Positions 24,990 through 34,160 of a stretch of DNA of 64,000 nt are shown piece after piece (position 1 is the stretch's first letter; each line of letters starts with the position of its first letter). Both the position numbers and the translations under genes were made by a program. This DNA comes from CAZEMR01 sp964513465 (GTDB lineage Bacteria; Bacteroidota; Ignavibacteria; Kapaibacteriales; UBA2268), in contig CAZEMR010000002.1 in the NCBI GenBank assembly GCA_964513465.1, positions 62,001 to 126,000 of the forward strand. The letters are read 5' to 3'. The notes beneath the pieces were generated by a model. That model was not told the origin of the DNA. It saw only the letters and a program-made list of their open reading frames with translations, and did no database searches.

Positions 24990-26393
24990 ATGAAAGTTCT
25001 CATAGTAGACGATAATATAGATTTCTGCTCGACTATTGCGGATATTGTGCGGTCTTTCGGATTTTCGACCGAAACGATGACCGATCCGCACGAAGCCGAG
25101 GCTTACATAGAGCGCAACAACAAGACCATCGATCTGATGATGTTCGATATCGAATTCGGCCCCGAAGCGGATATGAACGGCATTGATTTGCTGGCCGTGG
25201 TGCGCCGCACTCATCCGGAGATTCCGGTGGTGATGATAAGCGGCAAGGGCACAATCGAAACCGCAGTGAAGGCCACAAAGCTCGGCGCGATTAATTTTAT
25301 AGAAAAAAGCCTTCTTAATGCGAAAAAGCTCAAAGAGGTGCTCGACAGTGCGATCGAGAAAATCGGCGCGCGATCGGAAACCGAGGAGATTCGTAAATTC
25401 CTCGCCGCCAACGGGATAATCGGTTATAGCAAGCCAATGCTCGAGGTGGGCGATAGTATAATCCGTTTCGGCCGCACAGATTTGAATGTATTGATCACCG
25501 GCGAGACCGGCACCGGCAAAAAGCTGGTCGCCAAGGCGCTGCATATGGCCAGCCGCCGCACGAAATTTCCATTCGTAACTGTGGATATTCCCAATATCCC
25601 GCGCGAGCTGTTCCAGAGCGAGCTGTTCGGCCACAATAAGGGCTCGTTCTCCGGCGCGACCGATACGAAGAAGGGCCTCTTTCATCAGGCGAACAAGGGG
25701 ACTCTGTTTTTGGACGAAATCGGCGACCTCAGCCCCGAGCTGCAGTCCAATTTATTTATACCGATCGAAGAGAAGCTCGTCCGGCGAGTGGGATCGATCG
25801 AGAGCGAGGACGTCGACATCCGCTTTATATCGGCCACGGACAAGGACCTGGTCTATGCGATGAAAGAATCGCGATTCCGCGAGCAGCTATACCACCGCTT
25901 GCGCGAATGCGAGATACATCTGCCTCCGCTGAGCGAACGCCGCGAGGATATCGCCGAGATTGTAAATTATTATGTCAAAAAGCATAACGAGGAATTCGGC
26001 GAGGAGAAATATCTTGCGCCGACGGCTGTTGAATATCTCGAAGAGCAAAGCTGGCCGGGCAATGTGCGCGAGCTGGCAAGCCTGATTCGCGTGGTGCTCC
26101 AGACCGCGCCGTCAGACCAGATTGAAACCAGCGAATTGCACAAAATGATTTCCGGATCGGCATCATCGAAGAAAGAGTCTCAAACCGGCCCGGCGCTGAT
26201 CTCGAGCGACCGCACGCTGAAGGAGGACCTTGCCGAAGTCGATAAGAAAAAGATAGAGGCCACGCTCCAGCGATGCCGGGGCAATGTGAGCAAATCCGCC
26301 GCGCAGCTCGGAATCAGCCGCGAGACGCTGCATAATAAAATCAGGAAGTATAAAATCAACGTGCAGATATACCGCAATAAGGCCAAAAAATAA
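24990..26393 (+). CDS. NtrC-type sigma-54-dependent response regulator
   Basis: 467 residues: receiver (1-125, phospho-site Asp53 in MMFDIEFG, acidic pair Asp7/Asp8), AAA+ domain (about 140-375) and Fis-type helix-turn-helix (GNVSKSAAQLGISRETLHNKIRK). Walker A is GETGTGKKLVAKAL; Walker B is GTLFLDEIGDL. The sigma-54 contact loop reads GSFSGA instead of GAFTGA, conserving the Phe and a hydroxyl residue. It would activate sigma-54 promoters upon phosphorylation. No dedicated histidine kinase is adjacent. The sigma-54-like site before flgB (61665-61680) is a possible target in this window. Confidence 0.88.
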   Translation: MKVLIVDDNIDFCSTIADIVRSFGFSTETMTDPHEAEAYIERNNKTIDLMMFDIEFGPEADMNGIDLLAVVRRTHPEIPVVMISGKGTIETAVKATKLGAINFIEKSLLNAKKLKEVLDSAIEKIGARSETEEIRKFLAANGIIGYSKPMLEVGDSIIRFGRTDLNVLITGETGTGKKLVAKALHMASRRTKFPFVTVDIPNIPRELFQSELFGHNKGSFSGATDTKKGLFHQANKGTLFLDEIGDLSPELQSNLFIPIEEKLVRRVGSIESEDVDIRFISATDKDLVYAMKESRFREQLYHRLRECEIHLPPLSERREDIAEIVNYYVKKHNEEFGEEKYLAPTAVEYLEEQSWPGNVRELASLIRVVLQTAPSDQIETSELHKMISGSASSKKESQTGPALISSDRTLKEDLAEVDKKKIEATLQRCRGNVSKSAAQLGISRETLHNKIRKYKINVQIYRNKAKK

Positions 26394-27083
26394 TCAGACC
26401 CCGGCCATTCGGAATCCCTCGCGGGCGCGCGTAATAAATTCGCTGACAAGCTCCGGGGTTTTGATGCCGGTGGCGTCCTCGACTCCGGTGTGGGCGTCCA
26501 CTCCGGCGGGGTGTACTGTGGCGATCGCTTCTCTGACATTCTTCGAATTCAGCCCCCCGGCGAGTATGACGGGCTTGGGGGCGAGTTCGACCAGCTTTTT
26601 GCTTACCTCCCAGTCGTGTGTTTTGCCTGTGGCGCCTCGCGCTCCGGTTTCGGGATCGTAAGTATCGGTAATAAATGCATCGGCATATGGGCCGAATTGT
26701 TTGGCGATTATCGCAAGGTCTTCGAAATTATCGTTTTCTACCACCAGGCTTTTGATGATTGCCAATTCGGGCCTGCGCTCGCGAAGGCGGATGACTTCGA
26801 GCAACGGCAGCTCTCCGTGAAGCTGGACTGCGCCGGCGCCGATATATTCAGCCAGCTCTGCGATTTCGTTGTGTTCGGATAAATAAGTGATCAATACCGG
26901 TTTAATCCGCTGGCAGAGCGCTGCGCAAAATATCCGTACGTCGCTTGCCGGAAGGTCTTCCTCGTGGAAATGCAGCGCCAGCGGGAATCCGATATATTCC
27001 ACGCCGAGCGATGCCATCATTTCGGCTTCGGCGAATGTGCGCATGCCTGCTATTTGTATGTATGGTAAATTTAGTCTGCTCAT
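26394..27083 (-). CDS. TrpF-like TIM-barrel protein lacking the catalytic Cys
   Basis: 229 residues. The fold and several motifs are those of phosphoribosylanthranilate isomerase: GAGAVQLHGE, FITDTYDP...GATGKTHDW (catalytic Asp conserved), PVILAGGLNSKNV and GVDAHTGVED. But the N-terminal KICGIT motif reads IQIAGMR, so the general-base Cys is Ala. The later phosphate/substrate Arg (SPR) region is FHEED. It is therefore either a divergent isomerase or an enzyme with another substrate. No other trp gene is here. It overlaps the Nudix gene by 4 nt and is probably translated with it. Confidence 0.6.
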   Translation of the reverse strand: MSRLNLPYIQIAGMRTFAEAEMMASLGVEYIGFPLALHFHEEDLPASDVRIFCAALCQRIKPVLITYLSEHNEIAELAEYIGAGAVQLHGELPLLEVIRLRERRPELAIIKSLVVENDNFEDLAIIAKQFGPYADAFITDTYDPETGARGATGKTHDWEVSKKLVELAPKPVILAGGLNSKNVREAIATVHPAGVDAHTGVEDATGIKTPELVSEFITRAREGFRMAGV

Positions 27084-27511
27084 AGTTTTGCCTCGTTTTC
27101 AAAGAATCTTTCAGCTTCGCGCAGCAGCGGATCGATGGTGAATTCCTGAATCCGGTGCGGCGGCGACCAGTCCAGCCATAGGAAATTTTCGTGTTCGGTG
27201 GGGGTTACCTTCTGAGGTTGGCGCAAATATGCGATAAATACGGAGAGCTTTTTCTCGACTGTCTCGTAGTTGAATTTTTTGTATTTGGGAAAATAAGTAT
27301 AATCGAACCGAAAGGCCGGCTCGATATCGATTGCGTTGGCAGGGATTCCGGTTTCTTCGGTGAATTCACGTACTGCGCAATCGAGGGCTGATTCCCCGGG
27401 TTCGGTATGACCTTTGGGCAGATCATATCTGTGGGGATGCACCATCAATAGGAAGCGTTCTTTTCCGATTGATGAAAATAATAAAATTCCGCCGGCCTTC
27501 ACTTTGCGCAT
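27080..27511 (-). CDS. Nudix hydrolase (Ap4A/dinucleotide type)
   Basis: 143 residues from the ATG at 27511, chosen over the upstream TTG, which has no ribosome site. The Nudix box GHTEPGESALDCAVREFTEETGI fits GX5EX7REUXEEXGU. VKAGGILLF at the start and LPKGHTEPGE are typical of MutT/diadenosine-tetraphosphatase relatives. It would hydrolyse a nucleoside diphosphate linked to another moiety; the substrate is not determined. It ends overlapping the TrpF-like gene. Confidence 0.85.
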   Translation of the reverse strand: MRKVKAGGILLFSSIGKERFLLMVHPHRYDLPKGHTEPGESALDCAVREFTEETGIPANAIDIEPAFRFDYTYFPKYKKFNYETVEKKLSVFIAYLRQPQKVTPTEHENFLWLDWSPPHRIQEFTIDPLLREAERFFENEAKL

Positions 27512-27553
27512 AATAATTCCGGGCTGTTGTTCGATTCGTCTCAAATTGCGAAT

Positions 27554-28720
27554 TTACGAATTTCTGACGGCATTTACGAATTCGAACATCTTTGATTCGA
27601 TTTTCATGTTATTTAAATATACGAAATCCAGATTCGGGGTCATCCGCACGATTGCGTTGGCCAGATGAACCGAGCTAAGCACGTTGAATCCGGCGGCGCG
27701 GGCACGTGAGGGCCGGTGGTGGTAGGCCACCGCTTCGGTGATATTGTCCGATAGCCCCCAGATGGAGAGCAAATAAGCTCCGACCTCTGCGTGGGTGGTT
27801 TTGTAGATTTCGTATTCGGCTTCGAAATATGTCATATTATTTTCTTTGATCAGTCGCAGCACCGCCGGGTAATAGTCCGGATTGGTCAGCAATACCAGCT
27901 TGCCGACGTCGTGCAGAATGCCTGCAACATATGCCTCTTCGGTCTGGCGGCGTGGCAGTTTATTGCCGCGTGCGATGGCGCGGGCTGCTTTGCCGACTCG
28001 GATGCTATGCTGCCAGAGTTCCTCGAGCGGGAAATTTTTGTCGATCGAAATTCCGAATGTGGTGAAGACTTTAATATATAATGTCAGATGGCGAAGTATA
28101 TTAATCCCGAGGAAATTTACCGCCTGGACTATGTCGTTGATTCTGACTGGCATTCCGAATATTGGGGAATTGACCAGTTGCAACAGCTTGGCTGTCATGG
28201 TCATATCGCCGGAAATCATTTCGGCAATTTCGGTGAGCGTAATGTCGGGATCGTTCAGTGCTTCTTCGAGCCGGAGATAAACATCGGGCAGGGACGGCAG
28301 GGCGCCTATGCCGGCCACAAGCTGCTCGAGATTCTCGCTGGCCAGATGCTTTCTTAGGCGGAATGTGCGTTCCATTCGCAGCCGGAAGTCCTCCAGCGCG
28401 ATTGGCTTGGCGATGAATTGGTGGGCTACCTGGCTGGAGCGGAGCAGGGCTTCCTGGTTGGATTCGGGCGCCGTCATTATAAAACGGACGGTAGAGGGAT
28501 AGCCCTCTTTGGCCATGGCGAGCAGGCGGGGGCCGTCGATATCGGGCATGCCTGCCTCGGTTACGATTACATCGACTTTTTCGTCGGCCAGTATGCGGAT
28601 CGCCTTGTCGGTGTTATCCGCAAAATACATCTCCCATTCGTCCTCCATAGGAGCAAGCTCCCGGCGTATCTGGCTCAGGCTGTCCGTATCCTTATCCACA
28701 AATAATATATACTTTTTCAT
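27554..28720 (-). CDS. Receiver-HDOD regulator with Glu in place of the phospho-Asp
   Basis: 388 residues from the ATG at 28720. This start is preferred because the promoter box at 28760-28767 puts the transcript start close to the longer alternative at 28753. Residues 1-120 are a receiver: FVDKD, IVTEAGMPDIDG, FIMTA and AKPI. The position that is normally the phosphorylated Asp is Glu55, and the second acidic residue of the usual DD pair is Lys10. Residues 140-340 are an HDOD domain (LPSLPDVYLRL, MTMTAKLLQLVNSPIFG, GILHDVGKL). HDOD proteins are signalling scaffolds. The receiver is probably locked or phosphate-independent. Confidence 0.8.
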   Translation of the reverse strand: MKKYILFVDKDTDSLSQIRRELAPMEDEWEMYFADNTDKAIRILADEKVDVIVTEAGMPDIDGPRLLAMAKEGYPSTVRFIMTAPESNQEALLRSSQVAHQFIAKPIALEDFRLRMERTFRLRKHLASENLEQLVAGIGALPSLPDVYLRLEEALNDPDITLTEIAEMISGDMTMTAKLLQLVNSPIFGMPVRINDIVQAVNFLGINILRHLTLYIKVFTTFGISIDKNFPLEELWQHSIRVGKAARAIARGNKLPRRQTEEAYVAGILHDVGKLVLLTNPDYYPAVLRLIKENNMTYFEAEYEIYKTTHAEVGAYLLSIWGLSDNITEAVAYHHRPSRARAAGFNVLSSVHLANAIVRMTPNLDFVYLNNMKIESKMFEFVNAVRNS

Positions 28721-28759
28721 CGTTCGATTCCGTTTACCATAATGGATATTCAATTACCT

Positions 28760-28791
28760 CAAATATAGGTAAATGAAAAAAACATTACAAG
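28760..28791 (-). promoter_or_regulatory. Bacteroidota-type promoter of the REC-HDOD gene
   Basis: On the minus strand: CTTG (one mismatch to TTTG) at 28788-28791, 20 nt spacer, then TATATTTG (28760-28767), matching TTTG-N19/21-TAnnTTTG. The predicted transcript starts near 28754, 30-35 nt before the chosen ATG. Confidence 0.55.
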
Positions 28792-28806
28792 ATAATTAGA
28801 AAAAAA

Positions 28807-30597
28807 TTATTTTGAATTATTTTTAAGTACCCGGAATTCCACCCTTCGGTTGGATGCGCGTCCGGTTTCGTTTTCGTTCGAGGCCATCGGCTGCGACGAT
28901 CCGTATCCTTTGGTGGTTATCCGGCTGCGGTCTATGCCGCGGTCGGTCAGGTAATTCGATACTGCTTTTGCGCGCCGCTGGCTGAGCGCGTTGTTATACA
29001 CATCGGTACCGACGTCGTCGGTGTGGCCGGCTATTTCGATCTTCAATTGCGGATGCTTTTCGAGCATTGCAAGCAGCCGCTCCAGTTCGGGGATGGATTC
29101 CGGCAGCAGCCGGCTCTTGTCGAATTCGAAGAATACATTGTTGATGCGGACGGCTTCTTTTTCGAGATTGTCGATTTTGAATAATGTGATATTTTCGGTT
29201 ACCACGCGGTGGCTGTCGGCCTGCTGGAGGTCGATATTTTTGGATATCGGATAATATCCTTCCTTCTCGGCGTAATAGCCGTATTTGCGCCCGACGGGCA
29301 GCACTATGACGTAGTGGCCGTTTTGGGGGTCGCTCTTCAGCCGGCCAACGCGTTCGCCGGTAGCGAGATCCTCCCAGACAATATCCGCCGCCAGCCAGTC
29401 GCTGTCGCAGTCGCGTACTGTGCCCTGGATTGTGACGACCGTATTCGGGCGGGCGAATTCAGGCAGCTCGATAGTATAAATATCGGTGCCGCCGTAGTTG
29501 ACTTTTCGGTCGGTGGCGGCAAAGTAAGCCAGGCTGCCCTCGGTCGATACCACTGCCCCCCAGTCGGTGCCGCTTCCGTTGATTTCCTTGCCCAGATTGA
29601 CCGGTTCGCTCCACTCAGTCCATGAGTCCTCGCGGAGCCTCCTGCTGACGAACAGATCGAGCCGTCCAAGACCATAGTGGCCGTCTGATGCGAAGTACAG
29701 CGTCCGTCCGTCCGGATGCAGAAATGGTTTGCGTTCGGCATAGGGGGTGTTGATAGTTGGCCCCAGATTGATCGGTTCCGACCAACCCGTATCAGTACGG
29801 AAGGATATATAAATATCGCTATTGCCGTATCGGGTGCCGTGAAAGGGCTCGTGTATGAGGTGGGTTTCGCCTACTCCGCCGGGGCGTTCGGATACGAAGA
29901 TAAGGGTTTTGCCATCGGCGGTAATCTTGGCGTCGCAGTCGAAATATTCAGAGTTAATCGGTCGTGGGTAGAGCTTTGGATAAGTCCATCCGCTGTCGGT
30001 TTTTTCGGAATAATACAGGTCGCCGCGGCCGATTTGTTCGGGATAATTGCCGAAAAGTATCAGCAGGTTGCCATCGGTCGAGATGCACTGCGGGGCCTCG
30101 TTGTGCATAGTGTTAAGCGAGGCTTCGAGTTTGCGTGCATTCGTCCATTCGTCGGCAATTCTTTCGCAGACGAAGACATCTTCGGAGCGGTTCATAAAGT
30201 CTCGTTCGATACCGGTGAAATACATCAAAGTGCCATCGGCGGTAGGCATGGGGGTATGCTCGTAACCGGCGGTGTTCACATTCGGGCCGAGATTTTTTTC
30301 GGCCAGGCCGCGGGGAATAGCGTTAATCAGGCCGAGGATTTTATCGAATCTTTTTTCCATGCCAGGGAAATCCGGTTTGTAGAGCATAAAGATATCGCCG
30401 GCTGCCTCCCAGTTGCCCTGGCGGATATGCGGCTCGGCGAGCCTTTGCACTGCAACGAAGGCATTTTCCGAAGGGGCGCTGTCTTTGATAAAATTATAAA
30501 ATTTTTTAAAATTGAAATCATTAACCGAACCCGACAGGAATTCCTGCCCGTGGAGCATGGCGGGTAGCAGCAGGAATATTATGATGATTTTGATCAT
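28807..30597 (-). CDS. PorE-like outer-membrane/peptidoglycan protein: PD40 propeller, regulatory-like beta domain, OmpA domain
   Basis: 596 residues. Signal peptide, a short helical TPR-like start (AEPHIRQGNWEAAGDIF), then repeated PD40-type propeller blades (PTADGTLMYFTG, ITADGKTLIFVSERPGG, HPDGRTLYFASDG). A carboxypeptidase-regulatory-like domain follows (TIQGTVRDCDSDW) and an OmpA peptidoglycan-binding end (IEIAGHTDDVGTDVYNNALS, SQRRAKAV). This is the domain order of the T9SS component PorE of Porphyromonas, which tethers the secretion complex to peptidoglycan. Five T9SS cargo ends in the window fit that idea. It lies 18 nt downstream of a cheY gene. Confidence 0.7.
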   Translation of the reverse strand: MIKIIIIFLLLPAMLHGQEFLSGSVNDFNFKKFYNFIKDSAPSENAFVAVQRLAEPHIRQGNWEAAGDIFMLYKPDFPGMEKRFDKILGLINAIPRGLAEKNLGPNVNTAGYEHTPMPTADGTLMYFTGIERDFMNRSEDVFVCERIADEWTNARKLEASLNTMHNEAPQCISTDGNLLILFGNYPEQIGRGDLYYSEKTDSGWTYPKLYPRPINSEYFDCDAKITADGKTLIFVSERPGGVGETHLIHEPFHGTRYGNSDIYISFRTDTGWSEPINLGPTINTPYAERKPFLHPDGRTLYFASDGHYGLGRLDLFVSRRLREDSWTEWSEPVNLGKEINGSGTDWGAVVSTEGSLAYFAATDRKVNYGGTDIYTIELPEFARPNTVVTIQGTVRDCDSDWLAADIVWEDLATGERVGRLKSDPQNGHYVIVLPVGRKYGYYAEKEGYYPISKNIDLQQADSHRVVTENITLFKIDNLEKEAVRINNVFFEFDKSRLLPESIPELERLLAMLEKHPQLKIEIAGHTDDVGTDVYNNALSQRRAKAVSNYLTDRGIDRSRITTKGYGSSQPMASNENETGRASNRRVEFRVLKNNSK

Positions 30598-30615
30598 TAA
30601 ATTAATATATTAATA

Positions 30616-30984
30616 TCAAAGAGTTTTGAGTACTGCGTCGATTTTCTGTTTCAGGCCATCGGGAGTAAATGGCTTTACGACGTAATTATTTATTTTTGCC
30701 TTGACCGCCGCCACCACGTCGAATTTTGTGCCGCGAGTGGTGACCATAATAATCGGCAGATGCTGATAGTCCGGAATGCTCCGTATGCGTTTGACCAGCT
30801 CGAGGCCGTCCATTTTTGGCATATTCCAGTCGGTGATAACAAACTCGATGGGATTGCGGGCAAGCTGCTCGAGCGCTTCCTCGCCGTCGCCGGCTTCGGT
30901 GATACGTTCGTGGCCCAGTGCGCGCAGGCTGTTGCCGATAAATCTGCGCACAGTTGGGGAATCGTCAACAACTAGAAAATGCAT
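30616..30984 (-). CDS. CheY-like single-domain response regulator
   Basis: 122 residues, a complete stand-alone receiver: FLVVDDSPTVRR, phospho-Asp in EFVITDWNMPKMDG, IIMVTTRG and VVKPFTP. The TDWNMP block and DG are the CheY signature. It may talk to the flagellar motor or be a phosphate sink for the large chemosensory operon that begins 200 nt away on the other strand. It is followed 18 nt later by the PorE-like gene. Confidence 0.88.
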   Translation of the reverse strand: MHFLVVDDSPTVRRFIGNSLRALGHERITEAGDGEEALEQLARNPIEFVITDWNMPKMDGLELVKRIRSIPDYQHLPIIMVTTRGTKFDVVAAVKAKINNYVVKPFTPDGLKQKIDAVLKTL

Positions 30985-31182
30985 TGCGTTTATTTACCTG
31001 AATTATATTCACAAGATATTTTCCAATATATATAATATAAGAAATTCCTGAAATTTTGTAGTAAATTAATTATGTAGTTTACGTTTTTTTCGGGTTTTGA
31101 TTATATTATAAAGATAGAATTGTCTTCGAAGCGTATTTTTCTTAATTTAAATAAATTTTCATGTAAAAACTCCGGACAGCCA

Positions 31183-31920
31183 ATGAGAAAATTACTTGTG
31201 CTTTTGTTCGCCACGATTCTTTCCGCTAATATCGCCAGCGCTCAGTTTACCCGCGCGGTGGTCTCGCTCACCGGCGAGGTGATCGACCAGTCTACCCGCA
31301 ATGCCGCCAAAGTCACCCTTGTGGTGCACGATGCCGAGGGCAAAAAAGTCCGCAAGGTGAAATCTAACGAATCCACCGGTTATTATTTTATCACCGGGCT
31401 TGCTCCGGGCTCGAGCTATACTATCGAATTGCTCTCGGAGGATTATCTGAACGAGAAATATCTGGTGAATATTCCCAATACCGACCGCTACGCGGAATTT
31501 TCGCGCGATTTTCTGGCAAAGCCCCGAGTCGAAGGCGCAAAAATTAAAATACCGGTGCCGCCGTTCGAGCTGCGCAAGGCCAGGCTGCGCTTCGGGTCGG
31601 AATATTTTCTTGGGGACTATATGAATGTGATGATTGCCAATCCGGATGTAAAATTCTCGATAAGCTGCTATCCCGATTCGGAGGGCGATCCGGAGATCAA
31701 CCTGGAGCTGACCGAGATGCGCTGCCGTTCGCTGGAGGAATATTTCGCTTCGGGCGGAGTCGATCCGGCTCGGATTTCGATTGATCCGCATAAGCAGCCC
31801 GATCCGGCGAATCCGCCGCCAACCGACAAGCGCGCCAAGGGCAAGCGTTATATCGGGCCGACATATCTGGTGATCGAAGAAATCGCCGACGACGGCCGGG
31901 GAATGCCCTCGAAAGACTAA
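31183..31920 (+). CDS. Exported protein with CNA-B-like and degenerate OmpA-like domains
   Basis: 245 residues from the ATG at 31183, which opens a signal peptide (MRKLLVLLFATILSANIASAQ); an upstream in-frame start gives no signal. Residues 25-115 resemble a carboxypeptidase-regulatory/CNA-B strand domain (VSLTGEVIDQSTRNA ... SNESTGYYFITGLAPG). Residues 165-225 look like a shortened OmpA domain: CYPDSEGDPEINLELTEM, with the Asp of GHTD and an Arg near the end of the N-x-x-L-x-x-x-R helix kept. The MCP gene follows 30 nt later, so it is probably the first gene of the chemosensory operon. This is an unusual partner, perhaps an envelope sensor. Confidence 0.6.
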   Translation: MRKLLVLLFATILSANIASAQFTRAVVSLTGEVIDQSTRNAAKVTLVVHDAEGKKVRKVKSNESTGYYFITGLAPGSSYTIELLSEDYLNEKYLVNIPNTDRYAEFSRDFLAKPRVEGAKIKIPVPPFELRKARLRFGSEYFLGDYMNVMIANPDVKFSISCYPDSEGDPEINLELTEMRCRSLEEYFASGGVDPARISIDPHKQPDPANPPPTDKRAKGKRYIGPTYLVIEEIADDGRGMPSKD

Positions 31921-31950
31921 TTTTGTAAATATATATTCGGAGTGCATAAA

Positions 31951-34143
31951 TTGCGGCTGAACCTGAAATGGAAGATCATGATACTGGCGGCGCTGGCAGT
32001 GCTGTTGCCGATGGCTGTTATCCTGGTCATTACCGGCGAATTCGAAAAAAACATCGAATCCACCGCCACCAGCGAACTCAATACGCTCGCACGGCTGAAC
32101 GTAGCCCAGATCGCGCGGGACGTCCACGGCCTCTGCGGCACATCGAACGACCTTTTGCAGCAGCGGCTCGACCACGGGCTCGACGTCAGCATCAGCCAGG
32201 TCCGGGCGATTGGCAGGCCGCGGCTCCACCCGGCGAATACGCTGATCTGGAATTGCGTGAATCAATATACTCATAATGCAGACACTCTGCGCCTGCCGCA
32301 GATGTTTATTAACGGCAAGCCGGTCGATAAAGTTGGCGGCTTCGATCGGTCCGCTCTGGTGGTCGATCGCGTTACCGAGCTTACCGGCGCCACCTGCACA
32401 ATTTTCCAGCGGATGAACGAGCGCGGCGATATGCTCCGCATTGCCACCACGGTAAAAAACGCCAAAGGTAATCGCGCAATCGGCACCTATATACCGGCGG
32501 TCAATCCCGACGGGCGCCCCAATCCGGTGGTCTCGGCGCTGCTCGAGGGCAAAACATTCCGCGGCGCTGCATATGTTGTGAACAATCGCTATTTGACGGC
32601 ATACCGGCCGCTGCTCGACGAAAAGGGCAGCATAATCGGCGCGATTTATGTCGGACTTCCGCTCGAATCGGTCGAATCGCTCCGCAAAACTATATTGAAC
32701 ACAAAGGTCGGCAAGACCGGCTATGTTTACGTCCTTGGCGCCAGCAACGAGCATCCGGGGCATTATATTATCAGCAAGGACGGTCTGCGCGACGGTGAGG
32801 ATATCTACGACGCAACCGACGCCGACGGCAATTATTTTATCCGCGAATTAATCACTGAAACTCAGAAAGCTTCCGCCGGAGAGGTGATTTTCCATACATA
32901 TAAATGGAAAAATCCCGGTGAGGATACAGCGCGCGAGAAACTTGTGGCGGCTGTTTATTTCGCACCCTGGGACTGGGTGATTGGCGCTGGAGTATATAAG
33001 GAAGACTATCTGGAGACCTCTGCCCACCTTAGCGACGCTATCGACGATATGCGCTCCGGCCAGATTTATATATATATAATTATCGCAATAATTGCCTTAA
33101 TCGTTGCTTTCGTGGTGGCGCGGCGCATGGCCGGGCCGCTGGAATATGTTGCCGGGCTGGCGCGCGGGATTGCCGATGGGGATATCGCCGCAGCCGGCGA
33201 ATCGCTCGAAAATTCGAAATACTCCCGCAGAAACACTCGCGACGAAACCGGCGAATTGATTGAATCTTTCAAAAAAATGACGGCTAATCTCAGCTCGCTG
33301 CTCAAAGAGGTGCGGCACTCGGGCATTCAGGTGACCACATCGGCCACCGAGATTTCCGCATCGGCGCGCCAGCTCGAAGCGGCAGTCGCCCAGCAGGCGT
33401 CATCGACCCGCCAGGTAAATTCCGCCGGACAGAATATCAGCCGCAAATCCGACGAGTTAGTGGGGGCGGTTCACGAAGTAGCCGGCGAAGTCGACGAATC
33501 GGCTGCGCTCGCCGAATCGGGCGGTGCCAGCCTTTCGGAGATGAAGGAGGCAATCGACCATCTGAGCAGCGCCACGGCGTCGATTACTTCGAAGCTCTCG
33601 GTGGTCAGCGAAAAAGCGAATAAGATTTCAGCGGTAGTAACTACGATTAATAAAATCAGCGACCGCACGAATCTGCTGTCGCTCAATGCTGCGATCGAGG
33701 CCGAAAAAGCCGGCGAATACGGCCGCGGATTCTCGGTGGTGGCGCGCGAAATAAGCCGTCTGGCCGACCAGACCGCCATCGCCACTCGCGACATCGAGCA
33801 GATGGTGCGCGATATGCAGCGGTCGGTATCCTCGGGCGTGATGGAGATGGACAAATTCGGCGAAGAGGTGCGCCAGGGCGTTGGCAAGGTCAGCACAATC
33901 GGCTCTCAGCTTAATATGATAACCGAGCGGGTGCGATCGATAGGCCCGCGATTCGACGAGCTCGAATCGGGTATGGAGACTCAGGCCGAGGGCGCCGGGC
34001 AGATAAGCGAGGCAATGAGCCAGCTTGCCGAATCGACCGGCCAGACACGCGAATCGCTTGCCGAATTCAAGAAAGTGACGCAGCAGCTCAACGAGGCCGT
34101 AGAAATTTTGCGCAATGAAGTATCAAAATTCAAAATAAATTAA
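31951..34143 (+). CDS. Methyl-accepting chemotaxis protein 1 with large double-Cache sensor
   Basis: 730 residues from a TTG. The in-frame GTG at 31942 overlaps the ribosome site CGGAG (31938-31942), whereas the TTG has it 8 nt upstream. Membrane helix 1 at about 7-27. Periplasmic part about 28-360: [30 protein letters not shown] and [20 protein letters not shown] are Cache-type motifs. Helix 2 ([18 protein letters not shown]), HAMP, then signalling domain with the tip [20 protein letters not shown]. There is no C-terminal CheR-docking pentapeptide. First of three receptors in the Wsp-like operon. Confidence 0.88.
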   Translation: MRLNLKWKIMILAALAVLLPMAVILVITGEFEKNIESTATSELNTLARLNVAQIARDVHGLCGTSNDLLQQRLDHGLDVSISQVRAIGRPRLHPANTLIWNCVNQYTHNADTLRLPQMFINGKPVDKVGGFDRSALVVDRVTELTGATCTIFQRMNERGDMLRIATTVKNAKGNRAIGTYIPAVNPDGRPNPVVSALLEGKTFRGAAYVVNNRYLTAYRPLLDEKGSIIGAIYVGLPLESVESLRKTILNTKVGKTGYVYVLGASNEHPGHYIISKDGLRDGEDIYDATDADGNYFIRELITETQKASAGEVIFHTYKWKNPGEDTAREKLVAAVYFAPWDWVIGAGVYKEDYLETSAHLSDAIDDMRSGQIYIYIIIAIIALIVAFVVARRMAGPLEYVAGLARGIADGDIAAAGESLENSKYSRRNTRDETGELIESFKKMTANLSSLLKEVRHSGIQVTTSATEISASARQLEAAVAQQASSTRQVNSAGQNISRKSDELVGAVHEVAGEVDESAALAESGGASLSEMKEAIDHLSSATASITSKLSVVSEKANKISAVVTTINKISDRTNLLSLNAAIEAEKAGEYGRGFSVVAREISRLADQTAIATRDIEQMVRDMQRSVSSGVMEMDKFGEEVRQGVGKVSTIGSQLNMITERVRSIGPRFDELESGMETQAEGAGQISEAMSQLAESTGQTRESLAEFKKVTQQLNEAVEILRNEVSKFKIN

Positions 34144-34160
34144 CCGGACCGGACATAGAT

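Noticed and set aside
31192..32763. Minus-strand frame of 523 codons opposite the exported protein and first MCP
   Set aside because: Spans two well-supported plus-strand genes and shows no family motif.
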